Assembly (NCBI RefSeq): GCF_000023125.1
Contig: NC_013037.1
Coordinates: 4,069,501 to 4,133,500 of the forward strand
Source of the DNA: Dyadobacter fermentans DSM 18053
GTDB lineage: Bacteria > Bacteroidota > Bacteroidia > Cytophagales > Spirosomataceae
DNA: 64,000 nt
Reading direction: 5' to 3'
Below are positions 16,372 to 26,228 of this stretch, in pieces (positions within the stretch are counted from its first letter, which is position 1; the number at the start of each line of letters is the position of its first letter). Made by a program: the position numbers and the translations under genes. The notes below the pieces were generated by a model that worked only from the letters and a program-made list of their open reading frames with translations, was not told where the DNA came from and ran no database searches.

Positions 16372-17411
16372 AAGAGCCGGCCATTATACTCGAAGCGCAT
16401 GATCTGGCAATCGGCTACCGGTCGGCGGGCAACGTACGGACCGTGGCGAAGGGCCTTCACCTGCAACTTCGGACGGGCATGCTAGTGTGCCTGCTCGGCT
16501 CCAACGGGGCGGGCAAATCCACGCTGATGCGCACATTGAGCGGCTTGCAACCGGCACTCGACGGCCAGGTCGTGATCGGCAACCGCGCACTCGCCTCATT
16601 GAAACCGACGGAACTGGCCCGGCAGCTAAGCCTGGTCCTCACCGACCGCACCGACACCGGCAATCTTACCGCGCGGGAAGTGGTGGCGCTCGGCCGCACG
16701 CCTTACACCGGCTGGCTGGGTTCGCTCACAGCCGTCGACCATGCAAAAATCGACCTCAGCATTGCGCAAACGGGCATTGCCCCCCTGCTCGACCGCCCTT
16801 TGCACCAGCTTAGCGACGGCGAAAAGCAAAAGGTAATGCTCGCGCGCGCGCTCGCGCAGGACACCGCGCTGATCATGCTCGACGAACCCACAGCGCATCT
16901 CGATCTGCCCAACCGGGTCGAAATGATGCGCCTGCTGCACATGCTTGCCCGCGACACGCGCAAGGCCATCCTGCTGAGCACCCACGAGCTGGACCTGGCC
17001 CTGCAAACCGCCGACGAGCTGTGGCTCATGCACCCCGACGGCCGCATTCTGGCCGGGCTCCCGGAAGACCTCGTGCTGAATGGCGCATTTGAAGCGACCT
17101 TCGCGCAAAGCGGCTTTCCATTCGACCGCTCTACGGGCACATTCGTCATTCACCAACCGGCAGACGAGCCGCAGATCTACCTCGAAGGCGCCGAACGGCC
17201 GCTATTTTGGGCAAAACGTGCATTGCAGCGTGAAGGAATGGGCATCGGGCGGTACCGCGATGCCCCCTGCCGCGTGACGGTTACAGAATCGGACAGCGGC
17301 TTCGAGGCTGAAATAAACTTCGGGACAGCGGCCTTCAAAGTCACTTCCGTTCAGGAACTTATTGAAAGGTTGCGGCTCATTTTCCCTTCCCCGGCAAATG
17401 CTGCGCCGTGA
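16368..17411 (+). CDS. ABC importer ATPase with an extra C-terminal domain
   Basis: A 347-aa protein. The ATPase domain (about 1-250) shows Walker A GSNGAGKSTLMR (about 44-55), signature LSDGEKQKVMLARAL (about 147-161), Walker B LIMLDEPTAH (about 167-176) and the switch STHELD. FecE/BtuD-type ATPases normally end near 255-270 residues. This one continues for about 85 more residues (about 260-347, from IYLEGAERPLFWAK to the end). I do not recognise this extension. The gene ends the importer operon. Confidence 0.92.
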   Translation: MKEPAIILEAHDLAIGYRSAGNVRTVAKGLHLQLRTGMLVCLLGSNGAGKSTLMRTLSGLQPALDGQVVIGNRALASLKPTELARQLSLVLTDRTDTGNLTAREVVALGRTPYTGWLGSLTAVDHAKIDLSIAQTGIAPLLDRPLHQLSDGEKQKVMLARALAQDTALIMLDEPTAHLDLPNRVEMMRLLHMLARDTRKAILLSTHELDLALQTADELWLMHPDGRILAGLPEDLVLNGAFEATFAQSGFPFDRSTGTFVIHQPADEPQIYLEGAERPLFWAKRALQREGMGIGRYRDAPCRVTVTESDSGFEAEINFGTAAFKVTSVQELIERLRLIFPSPANAAP

Positions 17412-17482
17412 GTTAATGTGGTTCTTTGCAGCGAAATAGTTAGTTTGCGCCCGATATTGCCTCACAGGACCTTTTCTGACCT

Positions 17483-19465
17483 ATGATTCTTTTGATCCCG
17501 CTGGCGATGATACTGGCCACGGCCAGTTGCTACGTGGCGCTCTACAAAGATTCCGAGCAATCCTTTCGCCGCTCGCTGATTACAGCTTCCATACTCGTTT
17601 TCTTCTTTATCGCAGTCAGTACCGAGCTGCTGGGGCTGCTCAATGCCGTCAACCGCTTTGGCATTGCCCTAAGCTGGCTGCTATTCGACGCCGCGCTGGC
17701 TGCGACATGGATTAGGATAAAAAAGGCCCATCGTGTAACACACCGGTCGCTGGGTCAAAGATGGCTAAGCGGCATCCGGCGTTTTTATCAAAGCGTCGGT
17801 CCGCTCACGGTCTTCATGCTGGGCGTACTTTCAGCTATTACCTTGTGCGTGGCGGTGGTGGCGATCCCCAACAATCAGGATTCGCTCAGTTACCATCTCA
17901 GCCGGCTGGGTTACTGGGCTCAGCAGGGCAATGTGGCGCATTACGCCTCGCACATCGAACGGTCCATTTCATTCAGTCCGTTTTCGGAATATGTTCATTT
18001 GCACACGTTCCTGCTATCCGGCTCGGTCCATTACTTTCAGCTACTGCAATGGGGCTGTCTGGCGGGTATATTACTGCTCGTTTCGATGATTGTGAGGCTG
18101 TTTTCAACGTCCGCGGCGGCACTGCGTATCGCATTGTGCTTCGCCGCGACGCTCCCGATCGTGGTTCTGGAGTCGATGACCACCCAGAATGACCTTGTCG
18201 TGGCATTCTTTCTCGTGGCAACCGCTTTTTTTGTATTTGATTATCTCCAAAACAAACAACAAACGAGCCTGTACCTCATTGCGCTCTGCTGTGCCGCCGG
18301 CATGTTCACCAAAGGAACGTTCCTATTTTACGCCCTCCCTTTCGGCGGCTACCTCATCATCCGGATGATCGGGCAACCGGCCATGCGGAAACACCTCTTA
18401 GGCTTTGTGGCCGCTGGTGTGGTGCTCACGCTGGCGCTCAACACACCGTTTTGGTACCGCACTTATGTGCTGTTCGGCTCGCCCGTCGGCACAATCAGCA
18501 ATGGCAACCAAAACGACCTGCAACGCCCCGCCGACTATGTTTCGTCGGTAAGCAAGCATGTTTTCCTGCATCTCGGCTTCGTTTCCCCCGGCAACCGCTA
18601 TAACGATTTCCTTCACACGCAGCTCAAAAATCTGCATGCGGCGATGGGCATTCCGCTCGACAGGCCGGGCCTGGGAATGCCGTTCAAGATGAATAAGCTG
18701 AATTTCAACGAGGATTTTGCCCATAATTTTTTCGGGATCTGGCTGATCCTCGCCGGTATTCCGCTGCTCTGGTGTGCACGTTTGCAACGAGCGGCCAATT
18801 GGTACGCAGCGCTCACATTGCTCAGCTTTCTCACCTTTTGCTTTTTTATCAGTTATCAAACGTACGGCTCGCGGCTGCATATCGCATTCTTTCTGCTTGC
18901 TGCGCCTGTGGTAGGCATTGCGTACGCTGCGGTGCTGCCCGCATTCCTGTCGCGTTTGCTGCCCGTGGTGCTCTGGCTGGCGGCGCTGCCATTCGCGTTA
19001 CTCAGCGCATCGCACCCGCTGCTTTCCACCCGTTGGTTTTTTGAAAAAATATTTCCGACGGTTAACAATGCCTTGCATTTGAACATGCGCATCGACGCTG
19101 CCAACCTGAACCTCAAACAGGAAAGTGTACTGCACGCCACGCCGGGCCGGCTGTTCTGGGGCGACCATTGGGCCGGGCTGCAAGGACTTTTCGAGCGGGC
19201 AAACGCACTCAATCCCCAAAAAATCGGTTTTGCTTTTACGGAAGCCAGTTTCGACTTCGCCTACCAGTTTTTGCTTCGGAAGCCCGGGCGTGAATTTGCC
19301 CACGTGATGGTCGGTAATCCGTCGCGGGTGCTGGAAAATCCCGTATTTCAGCCGGATTTGATCATTTCCGAAAAGAATATGGGTAACGGGTTTGATTACA
19401 ATGGTCAATCCTACCGGCTCGACTGGCAAAGTGACGACCGATGGCTGTACGTTTCAGTGAATTGA
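17483..19465 (+). CDS. Polytopic membrane protein, GT-C glycosyltransferase-like
   Basis: A 660-aa protein with about 11-12 hydrophobic segments, then a soluble C-terminal part (about 525-660). The first long external loop holds PNNQDSLSYHLSRLGYW, where the Asp is in the position used by the catalytic acid of GT-C enzymes (PMT/ArnT type), followed by HIERSISFSPFSEYVHLH. It is therefore likely to move a sugar from a lipid-linked donor, but neither donor nor acceptor can be named. It starts 71 bp after the ABC operon and is followed after 14 bp by a small membrane-anchored protein, which may be translated with it. Confidence 0.7.
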   Translation: MILLIPLAMILATASCYVALYKDSEQSFRRSLITASILVFFFIAVSTELLGLLNAVNRFGIALSWLLFDAALAATWIRIKKAHRVTHRSLGQRWLSGIRRFYQSVGPLTVFMLGVLSAITLCVAVVAIPNNQDSLSYHLSRLGYWAQQGNVAHYASHIERSISFSPFSEYVHLHTFLLSGSVHYFQLLQWGCLAGILLLVSMIVRLFSTSAAALRIALCFAATLPIVVLESMTTQNDLVVAFFLVATAFFVFDYLQNKQQTSLYLIALCCAAGMFTKGTFLFYALPFGGYLIIRMIGQPAMRKHLLGFVAAGVVLTLALNTPFWYRTYVLFGSPVGTISNGNQNDLQRPADYVSSVSKHVFLHLGFVSPGNRYNDFLHTQLKNLHAAMGIPLDRPGLGMPFKMNKLNFNEDFAHNFFGIWLILAGIPLLWCARLQRAANWYAALTLLSFLTFCFFISYQTYGSRLHIAFFLLAAPVVGIAYAAVLPAFLSRLLPVVLWLAALPFALLSASHPLLSTRWFFEKIFPTVNNALHLNMRIDAANLNLKQESVLHATPGRLFWGDHWAGLQGLFERANALNPQKIGFAFTEASFDFAYQFLLRKPGREFAHVMVGNPSRVLENPVFQPDLIISEKNMGNGFDYNGQSYRLDWQSDDRWLYVSVN

Positions 19466-19479
19466 CCCGATTTGAAAAT

Positions 19480-19878
19480 ATGCTAAAAAACAAGAAAAAT
19501 CTCCTGCTGATCGGAATAGCGCTTCTGGTAGGCTACATCGTCTACGATTCGAGCACCCAGCCGACTGTGAACGACCTGGAAGGCGGCTTCCGGGAGGTGG
19601 CGATGTACCGCAATGAAAATAACACCGGGCCGATCGTGCGGGTGTACGCCGTGACCGTGGACGATACCCTTTCCAAGGACATGCTCCATTACGGCAACCT
19701 GATGCCTTACAACAAGTACGGCAGCACCACGGTTTACTTCTTCGACAGCGCCAAACCGACCCCGAAAACGCTGGCTGCCAGGGAACCACACTTCGATGCC
19801 CAATTTTCGCTGGGCTGCATTGCAGTGTACCGGAAAGACGCGAACGGGCAGGTATCGTTGGATCACAGCCCGTTTTAA
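19480..19878 (+). CDS. Small membrane-anchored hypothetical protein
   Basis: A 132-aa protein from the ATG at 19480, 14 bp after the GT-C-like gene; a longer frame from 19441 would overlap that gene. Basic residues KNKKN are followed by one hydrophobic segment (LLLIGIALLVGYIVYD), then a soluble domain of about 105 residues. It therefore looks anchored with the bulk outside the cytoplasm. There are no recognised motifs. Its position suggests it may work with the upstream membrane enzyme. Confidence 0.65.
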   Translation: MLKNKKNLLLIGIALLVGYIVYDSSTQPTVNDLEGGFREVAMYRNENNTGPIVRVYAVTVDDTLSKDMLHYGNLMPYNKYGSTTVYFFDSAKPTPKTLAAREPHFDAQFSLGCIAVYRKDANGQVSLDHSPF

Positions 19879-19929
19879 AGCAAATACCTTTATTTTATCC
19901 CCATCATATTTTAAATAAACATTACTATA

Positions 19930-20334
19930 ATGACTGCACTGGAAACCGTTCAGCAATACTATGAGGCCTTTAATGCGAAGAACTGGAAAGGCATGCTTGC
20001 GCTGCTTCATCCGGAAGTAAGGCACGAGGCCAACCAGGGCGATGTGCGCATTGGTTTGGAAAAATTCACTGAGTTTCTTCAAAAAATGGACGAAGCATAC
20101 GAAGAAACGCTGACGAACATGGTGTTTTTCTCCGAGCCTCAGGACAAGCGTGTTGCGGTGGAGTTTGTTGTAAATGGCATTTATAAAAAAGCGGAAGATG
20201 GCCTTCCCGAAGCGCACGGACAGTCGTATGTGCTGCCCGCCGGGGCATTCCTGGAAGTCACCGATGGCAAGATCAGCCGTGTAACCACCTACTACAACCT
20301 TCCGCTCTGGATCGAGCTCGTTTCAAAACCATGA
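19930..20334 (+). CDS. SnoaL-like / NTF2-fold protein
   Basis: A 134-aa protein with the SnoaL-like pattern: an N-terminal helix VQQYYEAFNAKNWKGMLALLHPEV, then GLEKFTEFLQKM and a sheet ending in DGKISRVTTYYNLPLWIE. The fold is used by small isomerases, hydrolases and ligand-binding proteins, so the reaction cannot be named. It overlaps the next gene (a GNAT acetyltransferase) by 4 bp, and a carbon-nitrogen hydrolase follows, suggesting a small three-gene metabolic operon. Confidence 0.85.
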   Translation: MTALETVQQYYEAFNAKNWKGMLALLHPEVRHEANQGDVRIGLEKFTEFLQKMDEAYEETLTNMVFFSEPQDKRVAVEFVVNGIYKKAEDGLPEAHGQSYVLPAGAFLEVTDGKISRVTTYYNLPLWIELVSKP

Positions 20335-20933
20335 CCAACGAACTGACATTCGTCCGTAAGACCGGCGCCGGCATTGCGGACGTTTTCGATGACCTGGCCG
20401 GGCTGCGGATTGCTGTTTTCAGGGATTACCCTTACTTGTACGAAGGCAGCTTAGATTATGAAAAGGGCTATTTGCAAACATACCTTCGCTCGGACCGCTC
20501 CTTTCTTTTTGCTGTTTACGATGGCCATGAGATGGTTGGCGCAACGACCTGCATTCCATTGGAGGACGAAACGGCGGAAATCCGCAAGCCGTTCGAAGAT
20601 GCAGGCTTCGACATTGCTTCGGTATTTTACTTCGGAGAAAGCATCCTGCTGCCCGCCTACCGTGGAAAAGGACTCGGGCACCGCTTTTTCGACGAGCGCG
20701 AGGCACATGCACGGACATTCGGGCAATTCGCCCTGTGCTGCTTCTGCTCCGTCGACCGCGGCAAAAATCACCCGTTGAAACCGGCTGACCACCGGCCGAA
20801 CGACGCGTTCTGGCTGAAACGCGGCTACCGCGAAGAGCCCGCATTGCAAAGCGTGATGGAATGGCCCGATCTCGGAGAAACGGCGTCCACGCCCAAAAAG
20901 ATGATTTTCTGGACAAAACCGATTACCTATTGA
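20331..20933 (+). CDS. GNAT-family N-acetyltransferase
   Basis: A 200-aa protein. The acetyl-CoA-binding motif A is seen as ESILLPAYRGKGLGHRFFDERE (about 103-124; the core RGKGLG fits the Q/RxxGxG pyrophosphate loop). The region DHRPNDAFWLKRGYREEP near the C-terminus is typical of GNAT proteins that act on small molecules. Start at the ATG overlapping the stop of the upstream gene. The next gene starts 3 bp after its stop. The substrate is unknown. Confidence 0.85.
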   Translation: MTNELTFVRKTGAGIADVFDDLAGLRIAVFRDYPYLYEGSLDYEKGYLQTYLRSDRSFLFAVYDGHEMVGATTCIPLEDETAEIRKPFEDAGFDIASVFYFGESILLPAYRGKGLGHRFFDEREAHARTFGQFALCCFCSVDRGKNHPLKPADHRPNDAFWLKRGYREEPALQSVMEWPDLGETASTPKKMIFWTKPITY

Positions 20934-20935
20934 CC

Positions 20936-21841
20936 ATGACCCAGGCAGTTACCATTACTTCGGCACAATACCCGATCACCGAACACGCAGATTTTGCTTC
21001 GTGGCAGCGGCACACCGAAAAATGGGTTGCCGACGCCGCCATCCGGGGCGCAAACCTGCTGCTTTTTCCGGAATATGGCGCCATGGAGCTGGTGAGCATT
21101 TTCAACGCGGAAATCCGCGCCGACATTCGCCGGCAAATCCAGGAGCTGGATGCCTTGAAAGACGATTTTTGCAAGACATTCGAAATGCTTGCCCGGAAAT
21201 ACGGTGTCATCATCGTGGCACCGAGCATCCCGGTGATCGAGCATGCGAGGAATCTCAACCGCGCATTTGTGTTCTCACCTACGGGAATGGCCGGTTACCA
21301 GGACAAATTCTTCATGACGCGCTTTGAAAACGAGCATTGGGGAATAGAAAGCGCCCCACGGCAGCTCACCGTTTTCGAAGCCGACTGGGGCAAATTCGGC
21401 ATTCAGATATGCTACGACGTGGAATTCCCCATCGGCGCGCGAAAGCTCTCCGATGCCGGCGCGAACCTGATTCTCGCCCCCAGCTGCACCGAAACCATTC
21501 GCGGCGCCACGCGTGTACACGTGGGCGCCCGCTCGCGGGCGCTCGAAAACCAGTGCTACACGGTCGTATCACAAACCGTCGGCGAAGCATTATGGTCGCC
21601 AGCCGTCGACGTTAATTACGGCTATGCCGCTTGTTACACGACCCCGGACAAGAACATGCCCGAGGAGGGCATTATCGGCACCATGCCCGCACAGCAAGAA
21701 GGCTGGCTCATGCAAAACCTCGATTTCGCGCTCATTGAGGAAGTCCGCGCGGACGGGCATGTTTTTAACTTTAAGGACCAGTCGCGCGTGACGTTGGAAA
21801 TGAAGGATGCTGCAATTTCCGTTGTTCATACAAAATTATAA
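20936..21841 (+). CDS. Carbon-nitrogen hydrolase (nitrilase superfamily amidase)
   Basis: About 301 aa from the ATG at 20936 (MTQAVTITSAQYP), 3 bp after the previous stop; a longer in-frame start would lie inside the upstream gene. The Glu-Lys-Cys triad is visible: E in LLLFPEYGAMEL, K in YQDKFFMTRFE and C in IQICYDVEFP. The family hydrolyses amides or nitriles. The pairing with a GNAT protein is seen in nitrilase-acetyltransferase operons and fusions, so the two may act on the same amide or amine compound. It ends at a bidirectional terminator. Confidence 0.92.
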   Translation: MTQAVTITSAQYPITEHADFASWQRHTEKWVADAAIRGANLLLFPEYGAMELVSIFNAEIRADIRRQIQELDALKDDFCKTFEMLARKYGVIIVAPSIPVIEHARNLNRAFVFSPTGMAGYQDKFFMTRFENEHWGIESAPRQLTVFEADWGKFGIQICYDVEFPIGARKLSDAGANLILAPSCTETIRGATRVHVGARSRALENQCYTVVSQTVGEALWSPAVDVNYGYAACYTTPDKNMPEEGIIGTMPAQQEGWLMQNLDFALIEEVRADGHVFNFKDQSRVTLEMKDAAISVVHTKL

Positions 21842-21842
21842 A

Positions 21843-21877
21843 ACTAACTGCGGCTACGGATGGCTGCCGCAGTTAGT
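21843..21877. terminator. Bidirectional terminator between convergent genes
   Basis: A perfect 12-bp stem ACTAACTGCGGC/GCCGCAGTTAGT (21843-21854 with 21866-21877) and an 11-nt loop. The minus-strand side is followed by a T-rich tract (GTTTTATAATTTTG). It separates the hydrolase gene from the converging fibre gene. Confidence 0.85.
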
Positions 21878-21892
21878 CGATTTATCGAACAG

Positions 21893-24247
21893 CTACTTTG
21901 CTGTTGTTCCAGCCGGAGCAACTGTGGCGGCCAGTTGGTCTAATCTGGCAGTTAAAGCCGCAAGCAGAGCTTGTATAGCCACATTTTCACTTTTGATTCC
22001 CGCATTTTCCGAACCCAGCTTCGCGTTCAATGCGGCAAGGGTCTTCACCGACTCGATGAGGTGCGGGATAAGCCCCGTATAATTCAATGACTTAAAGCCC
22101 TTTGCATCCGTTTTGACCAACTCTGGGAATAATGTCTCCACATCCTGCGCAATGAGGCCGGTTTGTAATGACTGGTCACGCTCCTTATCTTTCCAATAAT
22201 AGTGATAACCTTCTAGTTTACTCAGCTTTTCAAAACTGGTTGATAAAGGAGAAAAGTCGCGTTTAAGGCGGCGGTCGGAGGATTCACTTATGATTCCATT
22301 AACACCCAGGTTCCCGTTTATAAGTGTACCGCCATTTCCATAAACTTGAAGCTTCCAATCATTTCCAATATAAAATCCTATCGAATTATCGCCCGACATA
22401 CCTACAAAACCGACGGAGTTATGCTGTGAATTATCGAAGTATATTCCGGCAGTGCTTCCGTTGTGCCGCATACGGGCACGTCCTCCAACATCCAGAATAT
22501 GACTGGGCATAATACTTTCATTTCCAATCCCCACATAACCATTCCGGAGTACTGTGAAGGCATTCGATAAATTGTTGAATGCTGTACCGTTTCCAATTTG
22601 AAAAATTCTGTCTGACGCTTTCAGGCCCGCCTTTGTCGACACCGAATTATCCTGGACGTTGTTCCATGTGCCTATCGTCATTGCACCCCAGGCTTTCGCC
22701 ATTGTTCCTTCTCCAAAAGCAACCGACTCATTGCCATCCGCCCATGTACCGTTCCCTAGAGCTATGGCATTGGTTCCGTGGCAGTTTGCGTTGGTACCTG
22801 CGGCAATTCCCGCAAGATCTGTTACCTGAAAAGCCCATTTGTTGCCAATATATAATCCTACCTTATTATCGGTAACCATACCTACAAAGCCACTCGGCAC
22901 ACCGGTCGAATTGTCGAAGTGAATACCCGCAGTAGCACCTCTATGCCTCATCCGCGCGCGTCCGTCGACGTCTAATCGGTATTCAGGAGTCGCAACATCA
23001 GCTCCGATTCCGACATTCCCGTTGTCTGCAACATGAAGAATCCATTTGTTTCCGATGTACAGCCCCATCTTGTTATCGGTGATCATACCCACAAAACCTG
23101 ACGGTGCATTCGATGAATTGTCAAAATGAATGCCTGCGGTAGCACCACTGTGATATATACGCGCCCTGCCGCCAACTTCAAGCGGCTATGTGGGGTTTAC
23201 CACATTGGCTCCGATGCCAACAAACCCGGTGCCTGTCACCTGGAATCTCCATTTGTTGCCAATGTAGAAGCCTACCTTTTCATCAGTAATCATCCCCATA
23301 AAACCACCTGCATTGTTCGAAGAATTGTTCAAATGTATCCCCGCAGTTGATGTGCCACTGTGTTGGATCTTAATTCGCCCGCTAACTTCAAGTGGAAGGG
23401 AAGGTGCCAGAACACCATTTCCAATACCGACGTTACCATTTCGAAGGACTGTCAGTGCATTTGAAGGGTTTTGCGGTCCGGCCCCATTTCCAACCTGAAA
23501 GATGCGATCAGTTGGCGCAATTCCAGAGGCGTCCGGCACCGGATTATCCGTATTGTCATTAAAAGCACCTACACTCAGAGCTCCCGAAGCCTTTGCCACG
23601 GTGCCATTACCAATGGCTGCCGAGGCCTCTCCCAAGGCGAGAGTATAGCTTCCCAATGCAATCGAGCCGTTGCCAATATTATTGTCGCTCCAAAGACTTT
23701 CCAGCGACCTTCCAGCTAACAACGCTGCCTTCTTTGGATACCAGACCAGCCTGGGACCGTCACCGATACCTCCTAGTGACGGTCCTGAACCATACGTCCC
23801 ATGCTGAACGATTGGTGCATTCTGCCGCCAACTTTCCGCGACAGTGCTATGCATGGCATAAGGCACACTGAGCAACTGGACAGCACCTAAGTCATGTGTT
23901 TGTCCATCTCCTAAAGTGAACTGAATTTGCAGATAATATTTGTCACTACCCCAGTCGATTATCTTCATATCTCCCGTCAGCACCTGATTGCCAGCGCCAA
24001 TTTGCAAGTTGAATATGCCGCCATCCATGATCAAGACGTTGGAATGAATTTCTTTGTATTCGACCGGCCCGTCAATGGCTCCTTTTCGGATCATAAAACT
24101 TACGCCCTCTACACTGCTTCCGCCGGTAAGGACTTTTCCCGTCTGATCTCTTGCTACACCTTGAAAACTGAATTTTTGAGGAGACTGAGCTAGTGCAGCG
24201 TGCAAAGTGCAAAGCCAGGAGAGGCCAATTATAAAAATGAATCTCAT
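21893..24247 (-). pseudogene. Fibre-like surface protein with peptidase S74 domain, interrupted by an in-frame TAG
   Basis: One frame of 785 codons runs from ATG 24247 to 21893, broken only by TAG at 23188-23186 (codon 354). The protein is otherwise continuous on both sides. The N-terminus is a signal peptide and a domain ending TVQLLSVPYAMHS-like (seen as AVQLLSVPYAMHS). Then come YadA-type head repeats (GSIALGSYTLALGEASAAIG) and four units of about 65 residues (VGIG...LEVGGRARI...GFVGMITDNKVGLYIGNKW). The end is an S74 chaperone/self-cleavage domain with SDRRLKRDF. The codon replaced by TAG lies where other repeats have hydrophobic or aromatic residues before LEVGGR or LDVDGR. It is a paralogue of the gene immediately upstream. 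Confidence 0.8.
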
Positions 24248-24275
24248 AGTGAATGTTAGTTATAGTTAGACTTAT

Positions 24276-26228
24276 TTAGAAAATCTCGTCTCCGGTTTCT
24301 GCCCGGTGCTGGCTGTCCTTGCTTCTGCGGGGCGTCGCCTGCAATACATCCTCGATCCGCCGTAAACGCTTCTGTAAATTTGCATTTGAAATTGCCAGGG
24401 CTTCGTTGTGCGATTTCAATGACTTCACCGCCTCGATCAAATGCGGGATTAATCCGGTGTAGTTCAGCGATTTGAAGCCCTTACTGTCTGTTTTGACCAA
24501 TTCAGGGAACAGTTTCTCCACTTCCTGCGCGATGAGTCCGGTTTGCAATGATGGGTCACGTTCCTTGTCCTTCCAGAAATAATGGTATCCGTTGAGGCTG
24601 GTCAATTTGCCGAGGCTTGATGACAGCGGCACGAAATCGCGTTTGAGGCGGCGGTCGGATGTCTGCACGATGGCATTGTTGATATATCCGGTTCCGCCAT
24701 TATCAACCCAGAACATCCAGGAATTGCCGAGATAAAGCCCTACCTGATCATCCGTTTTCATTCCCACGAAGCCGTCGACCTGGTGTTGGGAATTATCGAA
24801 ATGAATGCCCGCCGTGCTCCCGTTGTGATGGATACGCGCGCGGCCGCCTACTTCCAGAATGTGGGTTGGAAACAAGGCATTGTTGCCTATCCCGACATTC
24901 CCGTTCCTTTGAACGGTGAGGGCATTGGAAAGGGCCTGATTTCCCATTCCATTACCTATTTGAAAAATCCGGTCCGAGGTTTTGGCCCCCGCGTAATTGC
25001 CTACCGAATTGTCCTGGACATTATTAAATGCGCCAATCGTGACAGCGCCATACGCTTTGGCGGTTGTCCCCGGCCCCAGCGCCACCGATTCATCGCCGAT
25101 GGCATTCCCGCCTCCCGTAGCAACCGCGCCGTTTGAATGCACCTGCCAGCGCCACTTTCCGAGATAAAATCCAACGTTATCGTCTGTAATCATACCCACA
25201 AAGCCAGTAGGAACCGCCGACGAGTTATCGAAGAACAACCCTGCCGTGGCGTCCTTATGTCTGATCCGCAGCCTCCCTCCGACGTCGAGGATGTGTGTTG
25301 GACTGGTTGCGACACTGCCGAAACCAATGTTGCCATTCCTTAAAACGGTAACTGCATTCTTGCGTGCATTGTTATCGCCGTTACCGATCTGGAAAATCCG
25401 GTCGGCGGGGTCAAGCAAGGCTGGGTGTGGGTTATCGGTGTTGTCGTTGAAAAACCCGGCTGTGAAAGATCCGTTAGCTTTCGCTGCGGTGTGGCTACCG
25501 AAAGTAGCGCTGGCCCAGCCGGAAGCGCTTGTTTCGTTTCCGGTGGCGAACGAATTCGCGGTTGTCGATAACGAAGCTGTTCCAAAGGCCGCGCTGTTTG
25601 CTCCGGAAGCGAGGGTGTTAGTTCCGAAGGCTGCCGAGAAATCGCCGATCTGCGCATCTTCCCAGGCGCCGTTCCCGACAATTCCGGCCCTGAATGCGGC
25701 TTTTTTAGGATACCAGATCAGCCGCGAACCGGCGCCTACCGTGGGGAGACGATGTTTTGCGATGTCAGGATCGCCTGGTACTAAAACATCGTTCTTTTGA
25801 ACTACGGGATATCCGTCCGACCATTTCGCTGCCTGTTCTGAATGCAGGGCATATGGTACGCTCAGGAGCTGCGTTGTCCCCAAATCAATGTAGCTGGCCC
25901 CGCCGGACACATCCATTTCCAGTTGAAGATAGTGGGCATGCTTCTTCCATAGAATTGCTCCCACATTGCCTACGATGCCGTTACCTTCACCGATCTTGAT
26001 ATTGAAAATCCCGTCGTAGCCTGTCAACGGCGCCTGGGTCTCCTGGTACACGATCTCTCCGGCGGGCGATGCTGAGCGAATGGAAATTCGTATTCCGACA
26101 ACTGCATTGCTTACAGTTTTCCCGTCGATGCTTCGGGCGATTCCCTGAAAACTGAACTTCTGCGGCGATTGGGCCGTGCAGGGAAGATGGTACAAGAGGA
26201 GACAGATACTAGCCAGAAAATTTCTCAT
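24276..26228 (-). CDS. Fibre-like surface protein with YadA-type head repeats and peptidase S74 domain
   Basis: A 650-aa protein with signal peptide MRNFLASICLLLYHLPCTAQ. The N-terminal domain (about 20-135) ends in TTQLLSVPYALHSE, a pattern I know from many Bacteroidota surface proteins. Head repeats of the trimeric-autotransporter type follow (SAAFGTNTLASGANSAAFG, about 190-270). Two VGIG/LDVGGRLRIRH...GFVGMITDDNVGFYLG units are next. The C-terminal S74 domain (about 535-630) has TSDRRLKRDF with the Ser-Lys self-cleavage pair, as in phage tail-spike chaperones. It probably forms a trimeric fibre on the cell surface. The export route is not clear. It lies 28 bp upstream of its paralogue. Confidence 0.88.
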   Translation of the reverse strand: MRNFLASICLLLYHLPCTAQSPQKFSFQGIARSIDGKTVSNAVVGIRISIRSASPAGEIVYQETQAPLTGYDGIFNIKIGEGNGIVGNVGAILWKKHAHYLQLEMDVSGGASYIDLGTTQLLSVPYALHSEQAAKWSDGYPVVQKNDVLVPGDPDIAKHRLPTVGAGSRLIWYPKKAAFRAGIVGNGAWEDAQIGDFSAAFGTNTLASGANSAAFGTASLSTTANSFATGNETSASGWASATFGSHTAAKANGSFTAGFFNDNTDNPHPALLDPADRIFQIGNGDNNARKNAVTVLRNGNIGFGSVATSPTHILDVGGRLRIRHKDATAGLFFDNSSAVPTGFVGMITDDNVGFYLGKWRWQVHSNGAVATGGGNAIGDESVALGPGTTAKAYGAVTIGAFNNVQDNSVGNYAGAKTSDRIFQIGNGMGNQALSNALTVQRNGNVGIGNNALFPTHILEVGGRARIHHNGSTAGIHFDNSQHQVDGFVGMKTDDQVGLYLGNSWMFWVDNGGTGYINNAIVQTSDRRLKRDFVPLSSSLGKLTSLNGYHYFWKDKERDPSLQTGLIAQEVEKLFPELVKTDSKGFKSLNYTGLIPHLIEAVKSLKSHNEALAISNANLQKRLRRIEDVLQATPRRSKDSQHRAETGDEIF

